Shown piece after piece: positions 62,533-64,000 of a stretch of 64,000 nucleotides of DNA (within the stretch, counting starts at the first letter, position 1; each line of letters opens with the position of its first letter). The position numbers and the translations under genes are program-made. The notes beneath the pieces were generated by a model. It worked only from the letters and a program-made list of their open reading frames with translations. It was not told the DNA's origin and made no database searches. Source of the stretch: CBDDIP01 sp965229005 (GTDB lineage Bacteria > Actinomycetota > Acidimicrobiia > Acidimicrobiales > Ilumatobacteraceae); the NCBI GenBank assembly GCA_965229005.1, contig CBDDIP010000002.1, positions 1,612,001 through 1,676,000 of the forward strand. Direction: 5' to 3'.

Positions 62533-63176
62533 CGGCGCCAGAACAGGTGGTGGGTCACGCCGCTCGCGCTCGGCACGGTCTCGTGGTGGAACCGGTCGTT
62601 CAGCTCGTCGGGCGACGTCCACAGTCGCTCACCGCGCCCGATCACGAGGTTCGGTGCGACAGCGACGTGCATGGTGTCGACGAGATCGGCGTCGAGGAAC
62701 TCGCGGATGACGGTGGTCCCACCACCGAGGCGGACGTCCTTGCCGTTGGCGGCCTCCTTCGCACGTTCCAGTGCCTCGGCCGGCGTGGTGTCGAGGAAGT
62801 GGAACGTCGTGTCGGCCAGCGTGAAGCTCGGCCGCACGTGATGGGTGAGCACGAACACCGGAGTGTGGAACGGCGGCACATCGCCCCACCAGCCCGTCCA
62901 GTCGAGGTTCTCCCACGGACCACGCATCGGGCTGAACTTGTTGCGTCCCATGATCTCGGCACCGATGTTGTGCGAGAAGTCGCGCGTGAAGTAGTCGTCC
63001 AGACCTCGCGACCCGCCGGGGTCGGTGCGGTTCGGCCAGCTGGCCGTGGCGCCTGCCCACGCGAAGATGTCCATCGGGTTGACGTGCCCGAACGGCGTTT
63101 CCAGGCTCTGGCCTTCGCCGGCGCCGAAGCCGTCGGAGGAGACGCCGAAGTTCTGGACTCGGAGCAGTTGTGTCAT
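62529..63176 (-). CDS. Dihydrofolate-reductase-fold protein
   Basis: A 215-residue DHFR-like reductase: RVQNFGVSSDGFGAGEGQS opening, NIGAEIMGRNKFSPMRGPW (near 74-92, family core), FVLTHHVRPSF, and VRLGGGTTVIREFLDADLVD (near 150-169, NADPH-binding GGG). Proteins of this kind accompany ArsR-SRPBCC pairs in many actinobacteria. Its ATG 63176 overlaps the SRPBCC stop and its own stop overlaps the next GTG. Confidence 0.87.
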   Translation of the reverse strand: MTQLLRVQNFGVSSDGFGAGEGQSLETPFGHVNPMDIFAWAGATASWPNRTDPGGSRGLDDYFTRDFSHNIGAEIMGRNKFSPMRGPWENLDWTGWWGDVPPFHTPVFVLTHHVRPSFTLADTTFHFLDTTPAEALERAKEAANGKDVRLGGGTTVIREFLDADLVDTMHVAVAPNLVIGRGERLWTSPDELNDRFHHETVPSASGVTHHLFWRR

Positions 63177-63712
63177 GAGGGTTCCGTTTCTGTCGGGAGC
63201 GGCGGCGCGAGGCCGATGGCGGCGTAGCGGGTCTGCGTGGCGGCGAAGCCGTCCCAGTCCCATGCGATCGGGGTACCGGCGATGGCCGGTGCGAGGCGAC
63301 CGAGCGAGGTGTGCAGCCCGACGACGTAGCAGTTGTCGATGGCGCGCTGGGTGTCGGTGACGACGTGGCTGAGCCGGAGCACGGTGCCGTCGTCCACGGA
63401 CTCGAGCTCCCACCGCATGGTGGAGCCGTCGTCGACGTGCGTGTGCTCCAACAGCACCGGCGGCTCGACCCGCAGGATCGTCAGGCTGATCGTCGGCGCA
63501 TCGCCGTGGCCGGCGAACACCATCTCGCCCCCTTCGCGCAGGTCGACGGTGATGTCGGCATCGAACGGCAGCCACCAGTCGGCCAAACGAGCCGGGTTGG
63601 TGACGGCGTCCCACACCTCGCCGATCTCGTAGGGGAAGTGCCGTTCGAACCGGATCACGCCGCCCTCGGCGGTGCGTTCCAGGGTTCCGTCGGTGAGGGA
63701 CGCTTCGGTCAT
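63173..63712 (-). CDS. SRPBCC (AHSA1-like) domain protein
   Basis: A 179-residue START-like helix-grip protein: IRFERHFPYEIGEVWDAVTNPARLADWWLPFDADI is the classical AHSA1/SRPBCC opening, then GGEMVFAGHG, SLTILRVEPPVLLEHTH and a C-terminal DNCYVVGLHTSLGRLA helix. Such proteins bind hydrophobic ligands; in this operon type they may sense or deliver the molecule the regulator responds to. ATG 63712 overlaps the ArsR stop, ATGA; its own stop overlaps the next ATG. Confidence 0.88.
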   Translation of the reverse strand: MTEASLTDGTLERTAEGGVIRFERHFPYEIGEVWDAVTNPARLADWWLPFDADITVDLREGGEMVFAGHGDAPTISLTILRVEPPVLLEHTHVDDGSTMRWELESVDDGTVLRLSHVVTDTQRAIDNCYVVGLHTSLGRLAPAIAGTPIAWDWDGFAATQTRYAAIGLAPPLPTETEPS

Positions 63713-64000
63713 CGTGGTTCCTGCTTCGTTCGGTCGATGGGTGCGGCAGTGCGGCGGAGGTGCTGCTCGAGCGAGTCGAGTCGGTTCTTCCACTCGACTC
63801 GATACGGCTCGAGCCACGCATCGAGCTCCATCAAGGGCTCGGGGCGAAGGCGGTACAGGCGTCGTTGCGCATCTCGGCGCACGTCCACCAAGCCGGCGTC
63901 GCGCAGGACCTTGAGGTGACGGGACACGCCCGGCTGGTGCATGCCCACCGTCTCGACGAGCTCGGCCACGGAGTGCTCGCCGGTGCGTACCGCGTCGAGG
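63709..64000 (-). CDS. ArsR-family regulator (partial, N-terminus off window)
   Basis: The frame runs off the right edge, so the start is not seen; 96 codons plus stop remain. LDAVRTGEHSVAELVETVGM is followed by HQPGVSRHLKVLRDAGLVD (recognition helix) and VRRDAQRRLYRLRPEPL (wing), an ArsR winged helix. The tail EWKNRLDSLEQHLRRTA is a coiled-coil-like helix typical of the ArsR proteins paired with SRPBCC genes. First known gene of the leftward four-gene operon with four-base overlaps throughout. Confidence 0.88.
   Translation of the reverse strand, partial: LDAVRTGEHSVAELVETVGMHQPGVSRHLKVLRDAGLVDVRRDAQRRLYRLRPEPLMELDAWLEPYRVEWKNRLDSLEQHLRRTAAPIDRTKQEPR

Overview
The window reads as a stretch of a high-GC actinobacterial chromosome, most plausibly an acidimicrobial (Ilumatobacter-like) lineage. 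The evidence is strong G/C bias in third codon positions, many GTG starts, long chains of 4-base ATGA/GTGA gene overlaps, the actinobacterial order glmU-prs-rplY, the actinobacterial block metG-tatD-(rpfB slot)-rsmA-ispE, and two tiny basic ribosomal proteins (bS22 and bL37) known from mycobacterial ribosomes. The genus is inference; no rRNA is present. I see no prophage, insertion sequence, integrase or CRISPR array.

1-19 kb is mostly housekeeping: L25, PRPP synthetase, a shortened GlmU, tRNA-Gln(TTG), bS22, IspE, RsmA, TatD, MetG, a DUF192-RsmI-HAD operon and TrmB, mixed with alpha/beta hydrolases, a secreted S33-type peptidase and a copper-binding lipoprotein. The rpfB slot of the metG-ispE block holds a small exported RlpA-like double-psi barrel protein instead.

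19-28 kb carries a Cys-type sulfatase, a miniature P450-like protein divergent from an ArsR-type regulator, and a two-gene unit whose second product is built from about fifteen 11-residue Arg/Val amphipathic repeats behind an acidic 4-residue repeat. I could not assign this protein to any family. Small redox and hydrolase genes and YchF follow.

28-44 kb: PHP phosphoesterase, bL37, prolyl oligopeptidase, L,D-transpeptidase, serine beta-lactamase-like hydrolase, a Cas4/AddB-like nuclease, a second S33 lipoprotein, a lone glycogen-binding (CBM48) module, a decayed DUF222-HNH gene and a 1,095-residue cyclase-AAA-TPR regulator.

44-54 kb is the most coherent accessory locus. A LuxR/MalT-like regulator (single-base frameshift in this sequence) lies between two operons. 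To the left run an alpha/beta-hydrolase lipoprotein, an MFS exporter and a thioredoxin-reductase-like flavoprotein. To the right run a carotenoid-oxygenase-fold protein that has lost its iron-ligand histidines, a membrane-anchored alpha/beta hydrolase and a medium-chain dehydrogenase. The same 42-base element, in the same orientation and at the same distance from the first start codon, precedes both operons, so the two arms look like one regulon.

54-64 kb is a run of small detoxification and metabolic genes: HxlR/carboxymuconolactone decarboxylase pair with an operator-like dyad, a cyclase gene remnant, a VapBC-type pair, a DHFR-like reductase, an Asp/Glu racemase, an aminoglycoside phosphotransferase, mycoredoxin, two SDRs, a GFA protein, and an ArsR-SRPBCC-reductase operon cut by the window end. 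Convergent gene pairs are often separated by long perfect palindromes without a U-tract, apparently bidirectional terminators.
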